Assembly: GCF_001424185.1 (NCBI RefSeq)
Contig: NZ_LMOM01000032.1
Location: forward strand, 356,862-409,177
Reading direction: 5' to 3'
From: Deinococcus sp. Leaf326
GTDB lineage: Bacteria > Deinococcota > Deinococci > Deinococcales > Deinococcaceae
DNA length: 52,316 nucleotides
Shown: positions 35,234 through 45,000 of the stretch, in pieces
Position numbering within the stretch: the stretch's first letter is position 1
Layout of the letters: each line of letters opens with the position of its first letter
The notes under the pieces: generated by a model
Told to the model about the DNA's origin: nothing
Databases searched by the model: none
The model's input: only the letters and a program-made list of their open reading frames with translations
Program-made: the position numbers and the translations under genes

Positions 35234-36639
35234 ACCTCTCCTCCTTCCAGAAAAAGCCGTGAGCGCGCGAAGCGCTGCGTGGCCTCGTCGTGACGTGCCG
35301 TATCGCGTTGCAGCCGGGTGTGGGCCTGAGCGAGCTGGGTGCGCATCGCCCCGGGCGCCGGACCTCCCAGGGTGGTGCGCCGGGCAATGAAGTCGGCCGG
35401 GTCGAGGGCCGAACGCAGCTCCTCTTCGCTGAGGACGACGCCCTGAGCCGCGAGGTCCTCCCGGGTGACGGTGTGCAGCGGCCGGTCCTGGGTATGCAGC
35501 TCGGCCAGCAGGGCCTTGATGCGGCTGTGGGCGTCGCGGAACCCGTGCCCGGAGGCGCGCGTGATGGCGTCCGCCAGCTCCGTGACCGCCGACTCGCCCT
35601 GCTGGGCCTCGCGCAGCCACAGGGCGCGGTTGAGATGCGGGGCCGTCAGGGACACCGTCATGAGTTCCACCCCCTCCCGGAATTCCTGCCACATGTGGTG
35701 CAGGGACGGCTGCATGTCGGGGCCCGGATCGTTGATGTCCCCGAACGGGACGTTGTGGCTGCTCAGAATGACGCTCTGGGTCATGCCGATGGCCTTGCTG
35801 AACTTGGTCCGGGCATGTTCGAGCGCCACGGGATTGCGTTTCTGGGGCATGACGCTGCTGCCCTGGACGAGGCCGTCGGGCAGTACGATCAGCCCGCGCG
35901 ACGCCCAGAACAGCAGGTCGTACAGCACCCGGGACAGCGTCGTGGAGATGATGGTGATGATGCTGGCGAGCTCCACCTGCCAGTCGCTGGCGCTCACGGC
36001 GTCGTAGGTGTTCTCGATGGGCCGGTCGAACGCGAGGTAACTGGCCGTGAGTTCGCGGTCGATCGGAAAGCTGGTGCCCCCCAGGGCCACGGCGCCCATG
36101 GGGCTGAGATTGAGGCGGCCCAGCGCCCCGAACAGGCGTTCGGTGTCCCGCGCCAGATTGTTCTCCACGGCCGTCAGGTAGTGCGCGAAGGTGGTGGGCT
36201 GAGCCGGCTGGTGGTGGGTGTAGGCGACGATGACCGTCTCCACCTCCCGCCCGGCGAGGTCGAGCAGCGTCTGCCGCAGCTGGTGAACACGCCGGATGGC
36301 GCGCATCAGACGCTGGCGCGCACTGAGGCGGTAGATGGTCATGTCGAGGTCGTTGCGCGACAGGGCGGTCCGCAGGGCGCCGGCCGCCGCCGGGTCGCGC
36401 CGCACCAGGGTCTGATCGAGCGTGAAGAACACGTCCTCGATCCGGGGGTCGTAGGGCGGGAAGGGTTGACGCCGCAGGGCGCGCAGGTGCTCGGCGGCGG
36501 CGTGGGCATGTTCCACGCCGCAGGCCCCGAGCATCAGGGCGTGGGCGCTCAGGGCGTCGAACAGGTGCGGCAGCAGGTGTTCGCTGGCGTAGGTGTAGTC
36601 CGGCTCCAACACGGCACGCAGGTAGGTGTCATGCCACAT
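35230..36639 (-). CDS. Argininosuccinate lyase-like enzyme (fumarase/aspartase superfamily)
   Basis: The 469-residue protein has all main superfamily regions: ALSRNDLDMTIYRL (about 92-105, cf. SRSRNDQ), AYTHHQPAQPTTFAHYL (139-155), NLSPMGAVALGGTSFPIDRE (177-196) and the signature GSSVMPQKRNP (260-270) with the catalytic Ser. Argininosuccinate lyase splits a C-N bond to release fumarate; relatives such as EDDS lyase do the same with other N-succinyl amines. It differs from arginine-pathway enzymes in its N-terminus and, above all, in context: it sits among deacetylase, sugar kinase and importer genes. I therefore infer a catabolic beta-elimination on an imported compound, not arginine synthesis. 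The chosen ATG follows GGAGAAGAAC and overlaps the ROK gene by 11 bases; a longer frame start at 36702 is unlikely. Confidence 0.88.
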   Translation of the reverse strand: MWHDTYLRAVLEPDYTYASEHLLPHLFDALSAHALMLGACGVEHAHAAAEHLRALRRQPFPPYDPRIEDVFFTLDQTLVRRDPAAAGALRTALSRNDLDMTIYRLSARQRLMRAIRRVHQLRQTLLDLAGREVETVIVAYTHHQPAQPTTFAHYLTAVENNLARDTERLFGALGRLNLSPMGAVALGGTSFPIDRELTASYLAFDRPIENTYDAVSASDWQVELASIITIISTTLSRVLYDLLFWASRGLIVLPDGLVQGSSVMPQKRNPVALEHARTKFSKAIGMTQSVILSSHNVPFGDINDPGPDMQPSLHHMWQEFREGVELMTVSLTAPHLNRALWLREAQQGESAVTELADAITRASGHGFRDAHSRIKALLAELHTQDRPLHTVTREDLAAQGVVLSEEELRSALDPADFIARRTTLGGPAPGAMRTQLAQAHTRLQRDTARHDEATQRFARSRLFLEGGEV

Positions 36640-37639
36640 GTTCTTCTCCAGGACTGCCCAGCAGCCGGTCGCGGGCGCGCTTCTGGGCACACAGCCCCGC
36701 ACCGTGCAGCGCCGCGCGTGAGACGTGAGGTTCGGTCCCCAGCGTCACGGCCGGGGGCAGCAGACCCCGGAGCCGGCGCTCGAGAAGAGGCATCCGCCCG
36801 GGCCGCAGGCTCAAGACCAGATGTTCCAGGTCCAGCGTGTGCATCAGGGCGGCGAGCATGAAGGCCGTGGCGTCGAGGCGCTCGGTGTCGGGCAACTGTT
36901 CCAGCACTTCCCAGCCCGCCGCATTGTGGCCCGGCCAGGGCGAGCGCCCCAGTTCGCCGGCGCGGCCGTGAACCCCCCGGTACAGCTGGCCGCCCAGCAT
37001 CAGGCCCAGCCCCGTTCCGCTGGGGCGTTCGATCAGGGCGGCGAAGTGGGTGTACTCCGGCGCGCGGGCGTGCAGCGCCAGAGTCACCAGGTTGGCGTCG
37101 TTCTCGAAGCGGAGGTCGAACGTCAATTCACGGGCCAGAACCCGGAGGCGGGGTACGTCCAGCCAGGGCAGGGCATTGGGCTCGCCCACCTGTCCCAGAT
37201 CGTCGACCGGCGCCGGGAGACCGATCACCACCGACCGCAGCGGGCCGAAGGGGGGAGCTGCATGCAGCTCACGGATGAGACCGGCGGTAAGGGTCGTCAG
37301 GTCGTCGGGGCCGGTCTCCAACCGCAGGTGCTGCGGCTCCTGTAGCGCGAGCCCATGAACCTGAGCCCGGAGATGCGAAGACTGAAGGTCGATCGCCAGG
37401 ACCGTGGCCAGAAGGGGATGCAGCTCAACCGCGCAGGGCACGCGGCCGGGGGTGGAACTCGTGCCCGCCGACAGTTGCACGGCGGCCTGTTCGACGAGGT
37501 CCTGCACGACGGCGTTCACGGTGACCTTGGACAGACCGGTCAGTTCGGCCAGATGAGGCCGTGTGAGACGGCCATGCTCAAAGAGGAGGGTAAGGATCTG
37601 ACGGCGGTTGAGCTGCCGCAGGTGCTGGGGTTGACTCAT
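36629..37639 (-). CDS. ROK-family transcriptional regulator
   Basis: The 336-residue protein has an N-terminal winged helix-turn-helix (NRRQILTLLFEHGRLTRPHL, LTGLSKVTVNAVVQDLVEQA; about 10-55) fused to a ROK sugar-kinase fold. The ATP-binding DxGxT is replaced (VLAIDLQSSHLRAQV), and the zinc-binding Cys cluster normally found after GExGH is absent (AGELGRSPWPGHNAAGWEVL). It is thus a sensor without kinase activity and possibly without structural zinc. GAGGT is five bases upstream of the ATG; a GTG codon directly before it is the longer alternative. An operator-like palindrome immediately upstream suggests autoregulation and control of the whole downstream cluster. Confidence 0.9.
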   Translation of the reverse strand: MSQPQHLRQLNRRQILTLLFEHGRLTRPHLAELTGLSKVTVNAVVQDLVEQAAVQLSAGTSSTPGRVPCAVELHPLLATVLAIDLQSSHLRAQVHGLALQEPQHLRLETGPDDLTTLTAGLIRELHAAPPFGPLRSVVIGLPAPVDDLGQVGEPNALPWLDVPRLRVLARELTFDLRFENDANLVTLALHARAPEYTHFAALIERPSGTGLGLMLGGQLYRGVHGRAGELGRSPWPGHNAAGWEVLEQLPDTERLDATAFMLAALMHTLDLEHLVLSLRPGRMPLLERRLRGLLPPAVTLGTEPHVSRAALHGAGLCAQKRARDRLLGSPGEEHVA

Positions 37640-37649
37640 CACCGACCTC

Positions 37650-37670
37650 AGTTAGGAAACTTTGTTTACT
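37650..37670. promoter_or_regulatory. ROK-type operator upstream of the catabolic cluster
   Basis: A 21-base imperfect palindrome (AGTTAGGAAAC in one half, TTTGTTTACT in the other; 14 of 21 positions symmetric) lies ten bases before the ROK start codon. Arms ending AGT/ACT around an AAAnTTT core resemble operators of ROK/XylR-type repressors. Confidence 0.55.
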
Positions 37671-37874
37671 ATCGTGCGAGCGTACACCTCCGGATGTGGA
37701 ACATCAAGGGCTCATGAGCTTGACATGAAGGGCGCGGCCAAGCTTGGGGCTGCTCCAGGCGACGACCGGTCCCGAGTGCCCACGCAAGTTGACGAAGCCA
37801 CCGGGCAACCAGTCAGTGCACTTCCAGTCCCGCAGGCGGCCTCTATCTCGCCTCTGAGGCAGATCCATGCCCCT

Positions 37875-39599
37875 CTACAGCCGGGCCTGCGCCTCGTGTA
37901 GCAGGCGGTAACGGCCGCCCCGGGCGAGCAGTTCAGTGTGGGTGCCCTGTTCGACGATGCCGGACTCGTCCACCACGACGATGCGGTCAGCGTTCTGGAT
38001 GGTGGCGAGGCGGTGGGCGATGACCAGGGTGGTGCGCCCGCGCGACAGCTCGGTCAGCGAGGCCTGGATGGCGCGCTCGGTGGCGGTGTCGAGCGCCGAG
38101 GTCGCCTCGTCCAGAATCAGGATCGGCGGGTTCTTCAGGAACATGCGCGCAATCGCCAATCTCTGCTTCTGCCCGCCCGAGAGCTTCACGCCGCGCTCAC
38201 CGATGAGGGTGTCGAGGCCCTGCGGCAGCAACTCGATGACTTCCTCCAGCCGCGCCCGGTGGGCCGCCTCCAGCACCTCGGCGTCGCTGGCGCCGAGACG
38301 GCCGTAGGCGATGTTCTCGCGCAGGGTGCCGCCGAACAGGAACACGTCCTGCTGCACCACCCCGATCTGGCCGCGCAGCGAGGCGAGCGTCAGGTCACGG
38401 ACGTCCTGGCCGTCCACCGTGACGCGTCCGCCCGTGACCTCGTAGAAGCGGGGCAGCAGCGAGCACAGCGTGGTCTTGCCTGCCCCCGACGGCCCAACGA
38501 AGGCGACCGTCTCCCCCGCCCGAATGTCCAGCGAGACGTGGCTCAGGACCTCGCGGCCCACGCCGTAGCCGAAGGACACGTCCTGAAACCGGATGTCGCC
38601 GCGCAGGGGTGGGGCCGCCTGCGCGCCGGGGCGATCGTGGATGTCGGGGGCCGTATCCAGAAAGTCGAGGTAGCGCCGGAAGCCGGCCACGCCCTTGGGG
38701 TAGGTCTCGATCACCGAGTTGATCTTCTCGATGGGCCGGAAAAAGACGTTCACGAGGAGCAGGAAACCCACGAAACCCCCGGCGCTGAGGCTGCCCTGCA
38801 ACACGAAATACGCCCCCGCGACCATCACGGTCATCTGCGTGAGGCGCATACTGAGGTAACTGAGCGAGGTGCTCGCCGCCATGATGCGGTAGGCCTCCAG
38901 CTTCGTCGAGCGGTAGCGCGCGTTGTCCCGGGCGAAGAGTTCGCGCTCGTGCGCCTCGTTGGCGAAGGCCTGCACGACCCGGATGCCGCCTACGTTCTCC
39001 TCGATCCGCACGTTGAAGTTGGCCACCGACTCGTAGAGCCGCCGCCAGGTGGCCGTCATGCGGTTGCCGTAGCGCGTCGTGACCCACAGCACCACGGGCA
39101 CGATGATGGACGTCAGGACCGCGAGCCCCGGATGCACCGTGAACATGAGGGCGAAAGCGCCCAGCAGCGTCATGACGGCGATGAACAGGTCCTCGGGACC
39201 GTGGTGGGCGACCTCGCCGATCTCTTCGAGGTCCTTGGTGAGCCGCCCGACGAGTTGCCCAGTCTTGACGTTGTCGAAATAGCTGAACGGGAGCTTTTGC
39301 AGGTGCGCGAAAGCCTTTCGGCGCATCTCGGTCTCGATGTTGATGCCGAGCATGTGGCCCCAGTAGGTCACGACTGCCATCAGGGCGGTGTTCAGGACAT
39401 ACACGGCGATCAGGGCGGCGCCCGCCACGACGATGGTCCCCCACTGCCCCCCCGGCAGGAGGCGGTCGATGAAGACCTGCACCGCGATGGGAAAGCCCAG
39501 TTCGAGCAGGCCCGACAGCACCGCGCAGCCGAAATCGAGCAGAAAGAGACCGCGGTAGGGCGCGTAGTAGGCAAAGAATCTGGGCAGCAGGGGGTTCAT
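37875..39599 (-). CDS. ABC exporter, fused membrane and ATPase domains (MsbA/lipid or drug type)
   Basis: The 574-residue half-transporter has six membrane helices in about 1-310 and an ATPase domain in about 335-574. Walker A GPSGAGKTT, Q-loop VVQQDVFLF, signature LSGGQKQRLAIA, Walker B ILILDEATSALD and the switch His in VIAHRLATI are all present. It works as a homodimer or with an unlinked partner. Substrate is not readable; the family exports lipids, drugs and peptides. It lies after the iron operon on the same strand, separated by a hairpin. About 230 bases without a gene separate it from the ROK promoter. Confidence 0.93.
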   Translation of the reverse strand: MNPLLPRFFAYYAPYRGLFLLDFGCAVLSGLLELGFPIAVQVFIDRLLPGGQWGTIVVAGAALIAVYVLNTALMAVVTYWGHMLGINIETEMRRKAFAHLQKLPFSYFDNVKTGQLVGRLTKDLEEIGEVAHHGPEDLFIAVMTLLGAFALMFTVHPGLAVLTSIIVPVVLWVTTRYGNRMTATWRRLYESVANFNVRIEENVGGIRVVQAFANEAHERELFARDNARYRSTKLEAYRIMAASTSLSYLSMRLTQMTVMVAGAYFVLQGSLSAGGFVGFLLLVNVFFRPIEKINSVIETYPKGVAGFRRYLDFLDTAPDIHDRPGAQAAPPLRGDIRFQDVSFGYGVGREVLSHVSLDIRAGETVAFVGPSGAGKTTLCSLLPRFYEVTGGRVTVDGQDVRDLTLASLRGQIGVVQQDVFLFGGTLRENIAYGRLGASDAEVLEAAHRARLEEVIELLPQGLDTLIGERGVKLSGGQKQRLAIARMFLKNPPILILDEATSALDTATERAIQASLTELSRGRTTLVIAHRLATIQNADRIVVVDESGIVEQGTHTELLARGGRYRLLHEAQARL

Positions 39600-39663
39600 G
39601 GGACGACCTCGGGGACGACGCTACGGCAAACGTAGAGGCAGGGGCGTGAGCTTTCAGGCACGT

Positions 39664-39704
39664 GGCAGGGCGCCCCGCCGGGAGAGCCAGCGGAGCGCCC
39701 TGCC
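39664..39704 (-). terminator. Hairpin after the iron-uptake operon
   Basis: GGCAGGGCGC and GCGCCCTGCC form a perfect ten-base stem beyond the FTR1 stop codon. No T-tract follows, so it may be a weak or factor-dependent terminator. Confidence 0.45.
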
Positions 39705-39715
39705 GGGAGAAGGGT

Positions 39716-42090
<2,375 letters not shown>

Positions 42091-42094
<4 letters not shown>

Positions 42095-43125
42095 TGGACC
42101 TTCACCCCCAGCAGCGCGGCCGCCTGGGTGATCCGGCCAGCGACCACGGTGGCGCGGTTCTGGGCCTCCTGTTGCAGCGCTTCGGCCTGTTCGGGGGTGT
42201 AGCGCCGCGTCTTCTCGCGGGCGACGAGGCGCTCGGCCAGTGCCGACAGATCGCGCAATCCCGCGGCGATCTGGCCGTCCAGGGCAGGATTCCGGGCCTT
42301 CACATCGGTGCTCAGGCCCCGGTACATCGCCTGCCAGGAGGCCACGTTGCCCACGAGATCGGACATGCGCGAGATCGCCACGAAATCCTTGCGGGTGCTC
42401 CGCGCGCCCAGCACGAAGGGGCTGGTCTTCCAGTCCTCAAAGAACACCGGCCCCACGGTCGGCACGTTGCCGACCAGCGCTCCGAACACGTCCTCGCGGG
42501 TGGGCGACCAGGCCGCCGCCGCTGCCTGGAGCGCGCGGCCCTGGGTATCGAGTTCGGCCGCCGCCGCCTTGAGGACGTTCGCGTCGGGGAGCTGCTCGCC
42601 GAACTCGGCCCGGCCGTTGCCGTTCAGGTCGAAGGGCACGCCGCTGCTGTAGGCCTTCACGGTGCCCCACAGCGCGCCCTCGTTTACGCCGAAGAGGTTG
42701 CCGGGCCGGGCGAGGACCCGGCCGCTGGGCAACTTGAGGTCGAAGGGGACCACGTCTTCTCCGCCCTCGGCAGCGCTCGTGCCGGCGTCCAGGATCACGT
42801 CGAAACGGCTGAGCGCCTCGACCCCCGCCACGATACCCTCAACGTCCTCGTACAGCGGACTGGCCTTCTGCCACCCGGCGCGGGCAGCGTTCAGGGCGGC
42901 CCGCACCGCCTGAGGCTGCGCGGCCAGTTTGCGGTAGTCGAAATTCGCCGCGCGCGCCAGCTCGTAGTAGCGGTCGGCGGCCGTACTCAGCGCCCGCGTG
43001 CCCTGGGTCATGCCGCTCAGGCGGCCGCCCAGGTAGGTCTTGACGCCGCTGAGGTCCGCCGCGCCGGCCTGCGAGAGGCTCCAGGCTCCCGCCAGGGTCA
43101 CTGCCAGTTTCCAGATCCGTTTCAT
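42091..43125 (-). CDS. EfeO/imelysin-like iron-uptake lipoprotein-type periplasmic protein
   Basis: The 344-residue exported protein has a signal peptide (MKRIWKLAVTLAGAWSLSQA) followed by a helical imelysin-like (M75/EfeO) domain: TRALSTAADRYYELARAANF, then LYEDVEGIVAGVEALSRFDV, with a long C-terminal helix. A loop FDLNGNGRAEFGE (about 165-177) matches an EF-hand-type Ca-binding pattern (DxNxNGxxxxxE), unusual for the family. No Cys follows the signal peptide, so it is probably soluble in the periplasm despite the family's frequent lipidation. With FTR1 it forms a two-gene iron-acquisition operon lacking EfeB. A TTGAGAG ribosome site precedes the ATG. Confidence 0.85.
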
Positions 43126-43231
43126 CTCTCAAGGTTGATTAATCCGACCCGGAAAGTCAACTTTTGCATATTGTCCCATTTTGAACTGACCCGCTGTCAT
43201 TGTGACTCTCTCTGCTCTTTGTCCATCCCTC

Positions 43232-43317
43232 AAAGGTGCTCTCTGTCAATGAAACAACTGGAACCAGGCTGAACCCACTGGAATGCTCCCTGCCAAACAT
43301 CGACAGGGAGCACCTTT
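43232..43317. repeat. 86-bp element with 20-bp terminal inverted repeats
   Basis: Bases 43232-43251 and 43298-43317 are inverted repeats of each other with 18 of 20 positions matching. The interior carries another copy of the arm (TGCTCCCTG, 43284-43292), so two mutually exclusive hairpins can form with the right arm. This could be a small MITE-like element or an attenuator relic at the prophage border. Confidence 0.5.
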
Positions 43318-43319
43318 TT
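43284..43319 (+). terminator. Plus-strand intrinsic terminator without an upstream gene
   Basis: TGCTCCCTG pairs with CAGGGAGCA (43304-43312), followed by CCTTTTT. No plus-strand gene precedes it in the 106 bases back to the iron operon, which is on the other strand. Its gene was probably lost when the prophage border formed. Confidence 0.65.
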
Positions 43320-43432
43320 GGATTCCGGCTATTCCGGCTTCTCCCCGACCTTCTGAAACCCTCTGGATTCGTTCCACTTTCTCTCCCCAAAGAATTACCT
43401 GTCAACGCCTCGCGGGCATCGGCCTAACGGTG

Positions 43433-44695
43433 CGCCCGCCCATTGAGGCGACCATCGTCACGGTGGAGAAGCTCAGCAGCTTCCTTCAGCGCAACCGCGA
43501 GATCCTGATTCCGCTCACGGCCGCCGTGGGGGCCGGTGCCGCTGCGTTCGGGGCGTATCGCCTGGGTGTCGCCACTGTCACCCTCGCCACGACCGTCTGG
43601 ACGGCCGCGCAGACCGGTGCCGCCGCCGCAAGCGTGGCCCTCCGGGCGGCCCTGACTTTCCTCACCGGGCCGGTCGGGCTGGTCATCACGGCTATCACCC
43701 TGCTCGTGGGGGCGGGTGTCGCGCTGTACCGCAACTGGGACGAGGTCAAGGCGTTCGCGGAGAAGACGTGGGGCCGCATCAAGGAGATCGTGGCCGGGGC
43801 GCTGTCGGGCGCGTCTGAGTACCTCAAGGGTATCGACTGGAAAGACCTGGGCATGAACGTGGTGCAGGGCCTCATCAACGGCATCCTCGCCGGGCCGCGC
43901 CTGGTTCTCGCCGCTGCCCGCAACCTGGGGAGCGCGGTCATCAACGGGATCAAGGACGTCCTCAACATCCAGTCCCCCTCTCGCGTCATGAAGGAACTGG
44001 GCGAGTTCACCTCGGCCGGGTTCGTGCAGGGGATTGAATCGACCCGCCCGAACGTCCTGAAGGCGGCCCAGGCGACGGCCAAAGGGTTCCTCGATGCGTT
44101 CGCCGACCTGAAGGCCGAGCGCGCCGTTGGGAACGTGGACCTCTCGGCCTACACCTCCACCCTTGAATCGGCCGCCTCGCAGTTGCGCGCGCAACTAAAG
44201 ACCGTCAAGGAGGGCACCCCGGCCTATACCGAGTGGTTAAAGGCCCTGGGTGCCGTCACGACCGAGCTGGACAGCCTGAAGGGCAAGAGCAGCGGGGCGC
44301 AGACCAGTGCCAAGCAACTGGCCGACGAACTGACCCGCAACCGCAAGCAGATCGAGCAGGGCGAGGTCATGGAGCGGTACGTGGCGGGCCTGCGCTCGGC
44401 GACCTCGGCGCAGCTGGCCACCGCTCTCGCAACTGCACGCGCGGGCGGTGAAACCGAGCGCTACAACGCCATCCGCGAAGAGCAGCGCCGGCGCGAGGAC
44501 GGCGTGACCCAGGACCCAGGACCGCGCCACCGACGCAGCCAAACGTGCCTCTCAGCAGCTCGCGGACAACCGTGCCCAGATTGCCGCTGGGGAGGCTCAG
44601 GAGCGGTACGTCAAGGGGCTGCGCTCGGCCACCGATGCCCAGCTCGCCACGGCGCTGGCCACCGCCCGCAGTGCTGGGGAAACCGAGCGGTATAA
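43433..44695 (+). pseudogene. Phage tail tape measure protein, N-terminal piece (5'-truncated, frameshifted)
   Basis: From about 43440 the frame reads IEATIVTVEKLSSFLQRNRE, then ILIPLTAAVGAGAAAFGAYR, hydrophobic helices typical of the membrane-active middle part of tape measure proteins, and KDVLNIQSPSRVMKELGEFT, a hallmark near the end of that region. The usual N-terminal core ahead of it is missing; upstream codons are not phage-like. At about 44514 an extra A changes CAGGCCCAG to CAGGACCCAG and shifts the frame. The last 60 codons up to the stop at 44695 are therefore nonsense, and the true reading continues in the frame of the following CDS. The open frame formally begins at an ATG at 43283, inside the terminator, which I do not believe to be a real start. 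Confidence 0.8.
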
Positions 44696-45000
44696 CGCTA
44701 TCCGGAACGAGCAGACCCGCCGTGAGGACGCGGTAACTCAGGCCCAGGACCGCGCGACGGACGCCGCCAAGCGGGCCGCCGAGCAGCTCGCTGACAACCG
44801 CGCCCAGATCGCGGCCGGAGAGGCGCAGGAACGCTTCGTGAAGGGGCTCCGCTCGGCCCTGGATGGTCAGCTTGCGACCGCACTGGCGACCGCTCGCGCG
44901 GCCGGTGACACTGAGAAGTACAACCTCATCAAGGCCGAACAGCAGCGCCGTCTCGACGCCACGACGGCCGCCCACGACAAGGCCACCGAGGCTGCCCAGC
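44315..45000 (+). repeat. Three tandem tape-measure repeats of about 76-80 residues
   Basis: Units begin at 44315, 44556 and 44784, each starting QLAD and containing the RS(A)xxAQLATALATAR and YNxI(R/K)xEQxRR patterns. The first period is 241 bases (240 plus the inserted base) and the second 228. Such repeats set tail length in tape measure proteins. Confidence 0.8.

Noticed and set aside
33050..35293. Plus-strand open frame of 747 codons
   Set aside because: Antisense shadow of the secreted PIG-L gene, rich in Arg, Gly and His as expected for such shadows.
43160..43200. Insertion-sequence end near the iron operon promoter
   Set aside because: The TTTTGAACTGACCC string resembles some IS3-type ends, but no matching inverted end or transposase is present.
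44504..44520. Programmed frameshift in the tape measure gene
   Set aside because: No slippery heptamer; tail-assembly frameshifts occur in the chaperone genes upstream of the tape measure gene, not within it.
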